Assembly (NCBI GenBank): GCA_052145775.1
Contig: JBKQNY010000064.1
Span: forward strand, 1-20,316
Direction of reading: 5' to 3'
Length of the DNA: 20,316 nt
Source of the DNA: CAVYPR01 sp052145775
GTDB taxonomy: Bacteria; Actinomycetota; Acidimicrobiia; Acidimicrobiales; RAAP-2
The translations under genes were made by a program, and so were the position numbers. The notes below the pieces were generated by a model, which was given only the letters and a program-made list of their open reading frames with translations, searched no databases and was not told the origin of the DNA. Every line of letters begins with the position of its first letter. Position 1 is the stretch's first letter. This document shows positions 1 to 6,329 of the stretch, in pieces.

Positions 1-1
1 A

Positions 2-940
2 GCGCATCCGGTCATCGGGATCGTGCCCACCGCCGACACAGGTGGTTACTGGCTGGTCGGGGCTGATGGCGGCATCTTCGCCTTCGGGGATGCTGGCTTT
101 GTCGGCTCGCTGCCGGGGTTAACAGTCCATGTCACCGATGTCGTGGGGGCTGTGCCGACGACGACCACTCCGGCCCCTGCACCTACGACGACAACGGCTA
201 CCCCGGCACCCCCACCCCCCACCACGACAACAAAAACCACGTCGCCGCCTCCGACAACACCGTCTGCTGGCGGCAACTGCACCGACCCGAGCTACCACAC
301 CACAAACCCCGAAGGGACGATCAACACCGACCCCGGTCCGCCAAGCCCCGAATATTGGTGGGTGAACAACGACGCCTGGAACGGCACACACGGCCCGCAG
401 AGCATCTACGTCTGCAACCAGTCGAGCTGGTTCGCCGTGTCGAACCAACCCGACGAGACAGGGGCGGTCGAGACCTACCCCGACACCGAGTACGACGTGG
501 GCGGGCGTGAAACAGGCACCACGACCCCGATCACCGGCTTCACGACCATCACAAGCACCTTCTCCGAGGCGTACCCCTCGGCCGGTGGATGGGACGCCGC
601 CTATGACCTGTGGCTGAACAACTGGTCAACCGAAATCATGATCTGGAACCAGTGGGCCGGGACACAGAGCTACTGGCCGGACCAGGCAACGACTGCCGTG
701 ACACTCGGAGGCGTCGGGTACAAGTTCCTCAACAACGGCGGCGAGCTGATGTTCTTCCGTGACACGCAGGTCACCTCGGGGTCGGTGAACATTCTCGACG
801 CCTTCAAGTGGCTGGTGGCAGAGGGCATCGTCAACGCCACAGCGGTCCCGACGCAGTTGGAGTACGGGGTCGAGATTTGCTACACGAGTGGTACAGAGAC
901 GTTCCCGATGACGGGACTGACCTTCTCTCTGACCAAGTAG
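2..940 (+). CDS. Secreted GH12-type glycoside hydrolase with GYWLV repeat and Thr/Pro linker (5'-truncated)
   Basis: The reading frame is open through the left window edge, so the N-terminus is missing. The visible part begins with one unit of the actinobacterial surface-protein repeat (GGYWLVGADGGIFAFGDAGF). A Thr/Pro-rich linker follows over about 40 residues (positions 155-265), then a domain of about 220 residues. That domain matches glycoside hydrolase family 12: the EIMIW motif holds the usual catalytic nucleophile Glu (codon 632-634), and GTETF near the C-terminus corresponds to the family's GTEPF acid/base Glu (codon 896-898). GH12 enzymes cleave beta-1,4-glucan or xyloglucan, so an extracellular plant-polysaccharide role is likely. 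The signal peptide would lie outside the window. The family call rests on motifs and overall pattern, not on an alignment. It lies on the left side of a probable att scar, so it may be island cargo. Confidence 0.82.
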   Translation, partial: AHPVIGIVPTADTGGYWLVGADGGIFAFGDAGFVGSLPGLTVHVTDVVGAVPTTTTPAPAPTTTTATPAPPPPTTTTKTTSPPPTTPSAGGNCTDPSYHTTNPEGTINTDPGPPSPEYWWVNNDAWNGTHGPQSIYVCNQSSWFAVSNQPDETGAVETYPDTEYDVGGRETGTTTPITGFTTITSTFSEAYPSAGGWDAAYDLWLNNWSTEIMIWNQWAGTQSYWPDQATTAVTLGGVGYKFLNNGGELMFFRDTQVTSGSVNILDAFKWLVAEGIVNATAVPTQLEYGVEICYTSGTETFPMTGLTFSLTK

Positions 941-949
941 CCACGAGCA

Positions 950-993
950 CGCCGCGCACCGTGCGGCGCTGAGGCGGCGGCGGAGCCGCTCCG
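950..993 (+). terminator. Tandem GC hairpins after the GH12 gene
   Basis: Ten bases after the stop, CGCCGC (950-955) pairs with GCGGCG (963-968) around a 7-nt loop. A second stem, CGGAG (981-985) with CTCCG (989-993), follows. No T-run is present, which is common for actinobacterial terminators. The placement supports a terminator; the function is inferred. Confidence 0.4.
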
Positions 994-1120
994 TCAACCT
1001 CTTGTGCCTGATCAGGTTGTGCTGGAGATCACACCACCAGACTGACGGCCAGGACCGGACACTGGGCCACCACTGTGTACGCCGCGTCTCATCTACCTGT
1101 ACATGGATCTCTGGCGTTCA

Positions 1121-1164
1121 CTTCCAAGCTGGAAATGCGGGTTCGATTCCCGTCACTCGTTCCA
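1121..1164 (+). other. 3' fragment of tRNA-Gly(TCC), putative attachment-site scar
   Basis: The fragment opens with the anticodon loop CTTCCAA (anticodon TCC), then the 3' half of the anticodon stem GCTGG, a short variable loop, the T-arm GCGGG-TTCGATT-CCCGT (1138-1154), an acceptor 3' strand CACTCGT and TCCA. This is the 3' half of a bacterial tRNA-Gly. The sequence before 1121 cannot pair with the anticodon stem and has no D-arm or acceptor 5' strand, so it is not a full tRNA gene. A 3' fragment starting at the anticodon loop is the usual trace of a tRNA-targeting integrase. In that geometry the intact tRNA and the island lie to the left. No integrase is in the window. Confidence 0.75.
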
Positions 1165-1181
1165 ATTGGGCTCAGATCGCA

Positions 1182-1207
1182 GGGGGCGCGCCTGGCCTCG
1201 CGCCCTC
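1182..1207 (-). terminator. Strong hairpin downstream of the methyltransferase gene
   Basis: GGGCGCG (1184-1190) pairs with CGCGCCC (1199-1205) around an 8-nt loop, extended by one G-T and one G-C pair. It lies 5 bp beyond the methyltransferase stop and 17 bp beyond the tRNA fragment, so it could stop transcription from either side. No T-tract follows on either strand. Confidence 0.5.
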
Positions 1208-1212
1208 ATCGA

Positions 1213-1953
1213 CTACCCCGGGCGCGCGGTCCCGGTCTTCACAAAGATCGAGACCTGCATGGGGCTCTCCGACGTGAACGGCGATCGGTCCCAAGCGGCC
1301 CAACGGTTCTCGAGCTCGAACCCGGCGATCTTCGCCATCAAGAGCAGCTCCGACGGCCAGATGTACCGGTATGGCGCGGCATGGCGAACCAGGCGACCCT
1401 CGACCTCCATCCAATGATGGGACCACGAGATCTGCTCTACGAGGTCGTCGAACGTCTCGATGCCGACGTGGTCAGGGTTCAGCGTGAAGACTCTGGCCGC
1501 TGCAGGAACGGGAACCCGGGGGACCATCAGCTCGACCACGAAGTGCCCGCCGGCGAGTAGATGGGCGGCCGCGTTCGAGAACACCGCGAGCTGTTCTTCC
1601 TGGGTCGTCACGTTCATGATCGAATTAGCGACCAGGTACACGAGCTCGAAGCGCTCGGGCAGGCGCGTCGTCGTCATGTCACCGACCGTCACTCGGACAG
1701 CGTCGGCGCCTGTCTTGCCCCGGAGCTGCTCCACCATGTCCGGCGACAGCTCGATACCCTGCACCGCGATCCCCCGGGAGCTGAGCGGCAGGGCGATGCG
1801 GCCCGTGCCGACGGCGAATTCGAGGACCGGTCCATCGCCGGCCAGCTCGGCGAGCAGGTCCACCATCGGGTCGACCACCGACGGCTGCGCGAGGTCGGCG
1901 TAGGTCGAGTCATAGGCCTCGGCGATGTCTCGACCCCAGACGATCGATCCCAC
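1213..1953 (-). CDS. Class I SAM-dependent methyltransferase
   Basis: A 246-residue cytosolic protein with a Rossmann-type SAM-binding fold. Motif I is VLEFAVGTGR (residues 43-52), followed by an acidic residue in GIELS (about 66-70) that normally contacts the SAM ribose. GDM (91-93) and LVYLVANSIMNV (about 105-116) match the motif II/III region of a large actinobacterial methyltransferase family. The substrate cannot be read from the sequence. The chosen GTG start at 1953 gives MGSIVWGRDIAEAYD, the normal beginning of this family. The frame stays open up to 2235, but that extension is Arg/Gly-rich with no family character. No clear ribosome-binding site precedes the start; an inverted repeat abuts it. 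It stands alone between the tRNA scar and a gene-free stretch. Confidence 0.85.
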   Translation of the reverse strand: MGSIVWGRDIAEAYDSTYADLAQPSVVDPMVDLLAELAGDGPVLEFAVGTGRIALPLSSRGIAVQGIELSPDMVEQLRGKTGADAVRVTVGDMTTTRLPERFELVYLVANSIMNVTTQEEQLAVFSNAAAHLLAGGHFVVELMVPRVPVPAAARVFTLNPDHVGIETFDDLVEQISWSHHWMEVEGRLVRHAAPYRYIWPSELLLMAKIAGFELENRWAAWDRSPFTSESPMQVSIFVKTGTARPG

Positions 1954-1969
1954 ATGGCAATTCTGCCAT
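1954..1969 (-). promoter_or_regulatory. Inverted repeat touching the methyltransferase start
   Basis: ATGGCA and TGCCAT are separated by 4 nt and lie immediately upstream of the chosen GTG codon. The position fits an operator or a small hairpin controlling translation. A 6-bp arm can arise by chance. Confidence 0.3.
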
Positions 1970-2205
1970 CGGCTCTCGGCTCTCGCGAGGACGACGTGTG
2001 GTCGCGAGCCGTGGCCCTGGCCCAGCGTTGCCCGGCAGCACGTCGACGCTGTCCACCCCCGTTCGGACGGCCCCTCTCCGCGCCACCTTCGAAGCCCCGA
2101 GAGCGGATCCGCTGCCCGCCAACGGCTCCGAGCACGACCGGAGCCGACCTGACGCGGCCGAGCCGTCACACCTTCCGCATCAGTTTGAATCTCGCACGTG
2201 TCTCG

Positions 2206-2224
2206 CCGGGACCAGGGGTCCCGG
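2206..2224 (-). terminator. Perfect 8-bp hairpin downstream of the short-chain dehydrogenase
   Basis: CCGGGACC and GGTCCCGG flank a 3-nt AGG loop. It lies about 90 bp past the dehydrogenase stop in the direction of transcription. There is no T-run after it, so a terminator is plausible but not proven. Confidence 0.4.
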
Positions 2225-2311
2225 GGCGACGCCACGTCCAGCCGGGAGATTGACCGCTTGGCGAAAACCCCTCGTCCCCGCCCGTGACGACACTGCTCCT
2301 CTCGGGCACCG

Positions 2312-3109
2312 TCAGCGGCGGGCCCGTAGACGCTGGTAGAAGGCGGGGGCGACCGTCCGGAGCACTGGGGCCACCAGCGGCAGAGCAGCTGCGTTGATCT
2401 CCAGGCGGGGGTCGCCGAGCCGGCGCAGGATGCGGGCTGAGACTTGGGCCTCGCTGCGTCGCACGGCCCGAGGGGGCATCCGCAGCCCGCCCTCGCGCAC
2501 TGCGGTCAGGCCCATCTCGGTCGGCATCCACCCCGGGTAGGCCACATGACAGATGACTCCGTCGGGACGGACGTCGTAGGCCAAGCTCTCGGTGGCCGCG
2601 GCCAATGCCGCCTTGCTCGCCGAATAGTCCCCCGCTCCAGGCCCCGGAGCACGGGCGTCGTCGGAACTCATGTTGACAATCACCCCGAATCCCCGCTGCC
2701 GCATCCCGGGCAGAACGGTGAGCATGCCGATGTACGGGGAGATGAAGTTCACCTCGGTGATCTCCCGGATCGACTCGGTGGTGACCGGTGCGGATCGCAG
2801 GACCCCGCCCATGCCTGCGATGTTGCACAGCAGATCCACCCGCCCGTGAGCGGCCTCGGCCCGCTTGAGCAGGTCCACGAAGGCCCCGAGGTCGGCCAGG
2901 TCGCAGACCTCGGTGGTCGAGGCCGGGCTGTTCCGCTGCAGCTCTTCGGCAACGATCGCCAGCCGGTCTGCACGGCGGGCGAGGCCCACGACCACCGCGC
3001 CGGCTCTGGCCAGGTCGAGAGCTAGACGTCGGCCAAGCCCGGCCGAAGCGCCGGTGACGACGGCCACCTTGCCACCCAGGTCGATCGCCCGGCGCCGGCC
3101 GCCCATCAC
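2312..3109 (-). CDS. Short-chain dehydrogenase/reductase (SDR)
   Basis: A 265-residue classical SDR, a soluble NAD(P)-dependent oxidoreductase. The cofactor motif TGASAGLG is at residues 19-26, CNIAG (95-99) stands in the NNAG position, the catalytic Ser lies in NMSS (146-149), and YSASK supplies Tyr162 and Lys166. ARRADRL after the second beta strand suggests NADP preference (inference). The PG motif after the active site is present as YPGWMPTEMG. The start is GTG at 3109, immediately followed by ATG at 3106. GTG is preferred because a TACCCT box ends 7 nt before it, matching the leaderless pattern of other genes here. No good ribosome-binding site is seen. It lies 56 bp after the amidohydrolase stop on the same strand but probably has its own promoter. 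The substrate is unknown. Confidence 0.92.
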   Translation of the reverse strand: MMGGRRRAIDLGGKVAVVTGASAGLGRRLALDLARAGAVVVGLARRADRLAIVAEELQRNSPASTTEVCDLADLGAFVDLLKRAEAAHGRVDLLCNIAGMGGVLRSAPVTTESIREITEVNFISPYIGMLTVLPGMRQRGFGVIVNMSSDDARAPGPGAGDYSASKAALAAATESLAYDVRPDGVICHVAYPGWMPTEMGLTAVREGGLRMPPRAVRRSEAQVSARILRRLGDPRLEINAAALPLVAPVLRTVAPAFYQRLRARR

Positions 3110-3116
3110 ACCGGCC

Positions 3117-3122
3117 AGGGTA
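3117..3122 (-). promoter_or_regulatory. -10-like TACCCT box for a leaderless SDR mRNA
   Basis: TACCCT is followed by 7 nt and the GTG start of the dehydrogenase. The spacing places the transcription start at or next to the start codon. It follows the same TANNNT arrangement as at 5067, 5973, 9449 and 19768. Confidence 0.5.
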
Positions 3123-3165
3123 ACCCTTCGGCTCTTCTTCAGCCGTGTCGGCGGGCCGGAGAGAT

Positions 3166-4890
3166 TCAGCCAGACCCCCGCACGAGGCGTCCGGGCCGGG
3201 TACCCGTCTCCTTCCCGTGCTCGAAGGTGGCGATCCCACGCTTGAACGTCGCCACGTAGCCGGTGGCGTCCTGGACGATGCGGTGCCCTCCCGCCGGGAG
3301 GTCCGCAGTGACCCGGGGGTTCTTCAGCTCCAGGTGGTCGTAGTCGATGAGGTTGATGTCGGCCAGCTTCCCGGGCTCGAGGGTGCCGCGGTCACCGAGG
3401 CCGTACATGAGGGCGGTGTCGTGCGTCTGCTTACGCACGACCCACTCCAGCGGGAGGCACTCACCGCGCGAGCGGTCCCGGGTCCAGTGGGTGAGCATGA
3501 ACGTCGGCATCGACGCGTCGCAGATGATGCCGACGTGTGCGCCACCGTCGGCGAGGCCCAGGGCTGAGCGAGGATGGAGCAGCATCTGACGGGTGGGCTC
3601 GAGGCTGCCCGAGGAGTAGTTGAGGATCGGCAGGTAGAGGAGGCCGCCGCCGCCGTCCTCCAGCATGGCGTCGTAGGCGATCTCGAGCGGGGCGAGGCCG
3701 GTGCGCGCCGCCGCCGCGGCCAGCGAGCGCTCGGCCGGGGGCTCGTAGTCCGGAGGCGTGCCGAGCAGGTAGGTGTTGGCGTAGGCCTTGTCCATCATCT
3801 CGGCCGTCTCGGGGTCGGGAGGCTCCCAGGAGAGAATCTTGTGCCGGATCTCGGGATCACAGAGTGCGGCGTGGAGGCCCTCGGGGTCGAGGCCGCGCCC
3901 CTTCAGTTCCCGGTAGGCCGGGACGTAGTCGAAGAGGGAGTAGCTCGTGTGGTGGCCGGAGAGCAGGCCCGTCGGCCGGCCCGCCACCTGGGGCCAGAGT
4001 TGGGCGCCCTCGTCGACGGCGACCAGCGACTCCTCGAGCAGCTCGGCCCAAAGGTCCGGGTAGGGGTCGACCTGCAGCATGGCGAAGGTGACCGGTCGGC
4101 CGATCGCCGCCGACAGCCGGCGCATCCAATCGATCTCCTTCTTCGGGTCGTCGACGTCCTCACCGGCCGAACCGGCCGGGGCGAGCTCGAAGATCCCGCG
4201 GCCGAGCTCGCCCAGTGCGGCGCCCAGCCCGAAGAGCTCGTCCTCGGCGGCGAAGGTCCCCGGCACGGGCTCGCCGTCGATGGCCCGGTGGGCGATCGTC
4301 CTCGAGGTGGAGAAACCGAGCGCTCCGGCGGCGACCGCCTCTTTCACGATGGCCTTCATCGAGGCGATCTCCGCTGGCGTGGCCGGCTCGTTCCTGGCGC
4401 CCCGCTCGCCCATGACGTAGGCCCGCACGGCACCGTGGGGGACCTGGGTGCCCACGTCGATGGTCCAGCGCCGGGCGGAGAGGGCGTCGAGGTACTCGGG
4501 GAAGGTCTCCCACTCCCAGACCATGCCCTCGCTCAGCGCCGTCCCGGGGATGTCCTCGACCCCCTCCATGAGGCCGATCAACCACTCGTGGCGGTCTGGC
4601 GCAGCGGGCGCGAAGCCGACCCCGCAGTTGCCCATGACCACCGTGGTCACCCCGTGCCACGACGAGGGGGCGAGCACCTCGTCCCACGTCACCTGCCCGT
4701 CGTAGTGGGTGTGGATGTCCACCCACCCCGGGGTGACCAGCAAGCCGGCTGCGTCCACGGTGCGCCTGGCCCCGCCGTCGACGACACCGACCTCCGTGAC
4801 CCGGCCGTCGTCGACAGCCACGTCGGCGGCCCGGGCGTCGGACCCGGTGCCGTCGACCACGGTTCCCCCCCGGATCACCAGGTCGTGCAT
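3166..4890 (-). CDS. N-acyl-D-amino-acid deacylase-type amidohydrolase
   Basis: A 574-residue member of the amidohydrolase superfamily, close to D-aminoacylases, which hydrolyse N-acyl-D-amino acids using zinc. The N-terminal beta-sandwich segment (MHDLVIRGGTVVDGTGSDAR) leads into the metal motif DIHTH (His60, His62). The family Cys ligand is in MGNCGVGF (Cys89), and GFSTSRTIAH (192-201) is characteristic of this branch. DGGAHVG and the C-terminal GTLEPGKLADINLID strand are present, so the enzyme looks complete. The family also contains uncharacterised deacylases with other substrates, so the D-amino-acid call is by family only. The ATG at 4890 is preferred over upstream starts because GGAGGG sits 6 nt before it and the family begins at this residue. 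It faces the YceI gene across 188 bp. No signal peptide is visible. Confidence 0.9.
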   Translation of the reverse strand: MHDLVIRGGTVVDGTGSDARAADVAVDDGRVTEVGVVDGGARRTVDAAGLLVTPGWVDIHTHYDGQVTWDEVLAPSSWHGVTTVVMGNCGVGFAPAAPDRHEWLIGLMEGVEDIPGTALSEGMVWEWETFPEYLDALSARRWTIDVGTQVPHGAVRAYVMGERGARNEPATPAEIASMKAIVKEAVAAGALGFSTSRTIAHRAIDGEPVPGTFAAEDELFGLGAALGELGRGIFELAPAGSAGEDVDDPKKEIDWMRRLSAAIGRPVTFAMLQVDPYPDLWAELLEESLVAVDEGAQLWPQVAGRPTGLLSGHHTSYSLFDYVPAYRELKGRGLDPEGLHAALCDPEIRHKILSWEPPDPETAEMMDKAYANTYLLGTPPDYEPPAERSLAAAAARTGLAPLEIAYDAMLEDGGGGLLYLPILNYSSGSLEPTRQMLLHPRSALGLADGGAHVGIICDASMPTFMLTHWTRDRSRGECLPLEWVVRKQTHDTALMYGLGDRGTLEPGKLADINLIDYDHLELKNPRVTADLPAGGHRIVQDATGYVATFKRGIATFEHGKETGTRPGRLVRGSG

Positions 4891-4896
4891 TCCAGG

Positions 4897-4902
4897 CCCT
4901 CC
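4897..4902 (-). promoter_or_regulatory. Ribosome-binding site deciding the deacylase start
   Basis: GGAGGG lies 6 nt before the ATG at 4890 and selects it over in-frame upstream starts that reach 5043. It contrasts with the neighbouring genes, which lack a leader. Confidence 0.7.
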
Positions 4903-5066
4903 AGACGGCGGCCGGGAGCATCCCGGCGTTGTCTCGCCCACCCATGGTGACATGCCCCGCTCGTCTGGGCCGCTCCGGGCGGCCATAGCCGAGCGCCGGG
5001 TCGGGAGAGCGCTGCATTCGCTGCGGGGTCCCAGTGGCAACACAGCCGGCGCACAGCGGGGACTCC

Positions 5067-5072
5067 TAGGGT
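5067..5072 (+). promoter_or_regulatory. -10-like TAGGGT box for a leaderless YceI mRNA
   Basis: TAGGGT, then exactly 6 nt, then the ATG at 5079. There is no Shine-Dalgarno sequence. Transcription would begin at or within a base of the start codon. Confidence 0.55.
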
Positions 5073-5078
5073 GCCGTC

Positions 5079-5900
5079 ATGGGCAGACGCTGGAAGTGGA
5101 TCGCCGGCAGCATCGCCGTGGTCGTGGCGCTGGCGGTGGTGGCTCCCTTCGTCTACATCCACCTGATCGAGGGCCCCGCCCCCGCCAGGCTCGCCCTCCC
5201 GAAGGTACCCACGTCGAGCACCGCCTCCACCTCCTCCGCCGCCTCCGCCGCCACAGACGGCCTCGCCGGGACCTACCACGTCTCCTCGGGATCCCAGGCC
5301 GGCTACCGCGTCACAGAGGTCCTGGTCGGTCAGCACACGACGGCCGTCGGTCGCACCACCAAGATCTGGGGGACCACCACGATCACGGGCTCGACGGTCT
5401 CTGCGGCGTCCTTTACCGTCAACACGGCCAGCGTCAAGAGCGACCAGAGCGGGCGCAACGCCCAGTTCGACGGCCGGATCATGGACGTGACACGGTACCC
5501 GGTGGCCACCTTGGTCCTCACCCAGCCGATCGACCTCGGCACCGCCCCGGCGGTGGGGGCCAAGACCAGCTATTCGGCGACCGGTCGGCTGACCATGCAC
5601 GGCGTGACCCGTCAGGTCAGCTTCCCGGTTTCGGCCGAGCGCACGGCCGGCGGAATCTACGTCCTCGCCGACGTGCACATCGTTTTCTCCGATTGGGGCA
5701 TCGCCAACCCGAGCGCCGGGTTCGTGACCACGTCGAGCACAGGGACGCTCGAGGTTCTGGTCCACCTGACGAAGGGCGCCGGCAACTCGCCGGACACCGG
5801 GGTGGGCACGATCACAGGCTCGACAGGTGCCGGCGGCGCCCCCTCACAGATCACGGTTCCCAGCACCACCGTGCCGCCGCTCTCGGTGCCCTCCAGCTGA
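5079..5900 (+). CDS. Membrane-anchored YceI-family protein
   Basis: A 273-residue protein. Basic residues MGRRWKW precede one hydrophobic segment (about residues 8-29) with no clear cleavage site or lipobox, so it is probably an N-terminal membrane anchor with the rest outside. A Ser/Thr/Ala-rich linker (about 44-60) is followed by the YceI beta-barrel (about 62-228). Recognisable stretches are GTYHVSSGSQAGYRV, KSDQSGRNAQFDGRIMDVTRYP, LTMHGVTRQVSFPV and FSDWGIANPS. YceI domains have a lipocalin-like fold and bind long isoprenoid or lipid molecules; the ligand here is unknown. The last 45 residues are a low-complexity Gly/Thr/Ser/Pro tail. It is divergent from the amidohydrolase, with a TAGGGT box 6 nt before the ATG. 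Confidence 0.9.
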   Translation: MGRRWKWIAGSIAVVVALAVVAPFVYIHLIEGPAPARLALPKVPTSSTASTSSAASAATDGLAGTYHVSSGSQAGYRVTEVLVGQHTTAVGRTTKIWGTTTITGSTVSAASFTVNTASVKSDQSGRNAQFDGRIMDVTRYPVATLVLTQPIDLGTAPAVGAKTSYSATGRLTMHGVTRQVSFPVSAERTAGGIYVLADVHIVFSDWGIANPSAGFVTTSSTGTLEVLVHLTKGAGNSPDTGVGTITGSTGAGGAPSQITVPSTTVPPLSVPSS

Positions 5901-5950
5901 TCCGGAGCCCGCGCGGGGAGCCACCGGCGGCCCGGTCGTTGCCCGCGGCA

Positions 5951-5970
5951 GGGGTGGCGTCCCCCACCCC
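5951..5970 (+). promoter_or_regulatory. 7-bp hairpin or operator abutting the 5973 promoter box
   Basis: GGGGTGG (5951-5957) and CCACCCC (5964-5970) flank a 6-nt loop. It ends 2 bp before the TACGGT box and lies 50 bp after the YceI stop. It could terminate YceI transcription, serve as an operator, or both. Confidence 0.35.
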
Positions 5971-5972
5971 AC

Positions 5973-5978
5973 TACGGT
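5973..5978 (+). promoter_or_regulatory. -10-like TACGGT box for a leaderless mRNA
   Basis: TACGGT, then 6 nt, then the ATG at 5985, with no Shine-Dalgarno sequence. It would drive the small acidic protein and the glycosyltransferase behind it. Confidence 0.55.
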
Positions 5979-5984
5979 GAGTCC

Positions 5985-6323
5985 ATGCAGCCGCCCGATG
6001 AGGGGCCGCCCGAGGACCCCGAGCGGTGGACCGACGAGCAGTGGATCGAGTGGCTGAAGTCAACCGACGACCAGGACGAGCCTGACGACCGTCCCGCCAC
6101 CCCCATGGGCAGGGTCATCCGCTCCTCGGGCGGGCAGGTGCTCGGCCAGGCCATGCTGGGGATGGCCAACGCCGTCTTCGGCCGCCAGGACGACGAGATG
6201 GTCGTCGTGGAGGAGGCCCCCGACGGGCCGGGGGACGACGAGCCGTTCACCGTCCACCTCGACCCCGACCACCCCGAGCGGTCGACCGTGGTCGTCCGGC
6301 GGCCTCCCCCGCCGGCCGACTGA
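5985..6323 (+). CDS. Small acidic hypothetical protein, first gene of a two-gene unit
   Basis: A 112-residue protein I do not assign to a family. The N-terminal third is rich in Asp, Glu, Pro and Trp (ERWTDEQWIEWLKSTDDQ). The middle (about 42-65, MGRVIRSSGGQVLGQAMLGMANAVFG) could form an amphipathic helix. The C-terminus is acidic, then Pro-rich. There is no signal peptide or transmembrane segment. Third-position GC bias and the leaderless promoter box 6 nt upstream support real coding. The glycosyltransferase gene starts 6 nt after its stop, so the two are probably co-transcribed and perhaps functionally linked. No function can be read from the sequence. Confidence 0.75.
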   Translation: MQPPDEGPPEDPERWTDEQWIEWLKSTDDQDEPDDRPATPMGRVIRSSGGQVLGQAMLGMANAVFGRQDDEMVVVEEAPDGPGDDEPFTVHLDPDHPERSTVVVRRPPPPAD

Positions 6324-6329
6324 CGCCGG

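Larger units (their letters stand above)
1954..2311. other. 358-bp stretch without a convincing gene
   Basis: All open frames here give Arg-, Pro- or Gly-rich translations without family features. The stretch holds the inverted repeat at the methyltransferase start and the hairpin at 2206-2224. I see no RNA gene or mobile element. It may contain a decayed gene, but I recognise no remnant. Confidence 0.5.

Noticed and set aside
883..890. ACGAGTG within the GH12 gene as the missing 5' acceptor strand of the tRNA-Gly
   Set aside because: It is complementary to the 3' acceptor strand, but lies about 230 bp upstream inside a coding region with no D-arm between. Coincidence is most likely.
1954..1969. 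Sigma-54 (-24/-12) promoter at the methyltransferase start
   Set aside because: GG and GC are 7 nt apart rather than the required 10, and sigma-54 is generally absent from actinobacteria.
2175..2205. Possible tRNA T-arm around the TTTGAATC sequence
   Set aside because: The flanking bases do not form a 5-bp T-stem and no other tRNA arms can be built.
1954..2235. N-terminal extension of the methyltransferase up to 2235
   Set aside because: The translation is Arg/Gly/Ser-rich with no family features, and the family starts at the residue coded at 1953.
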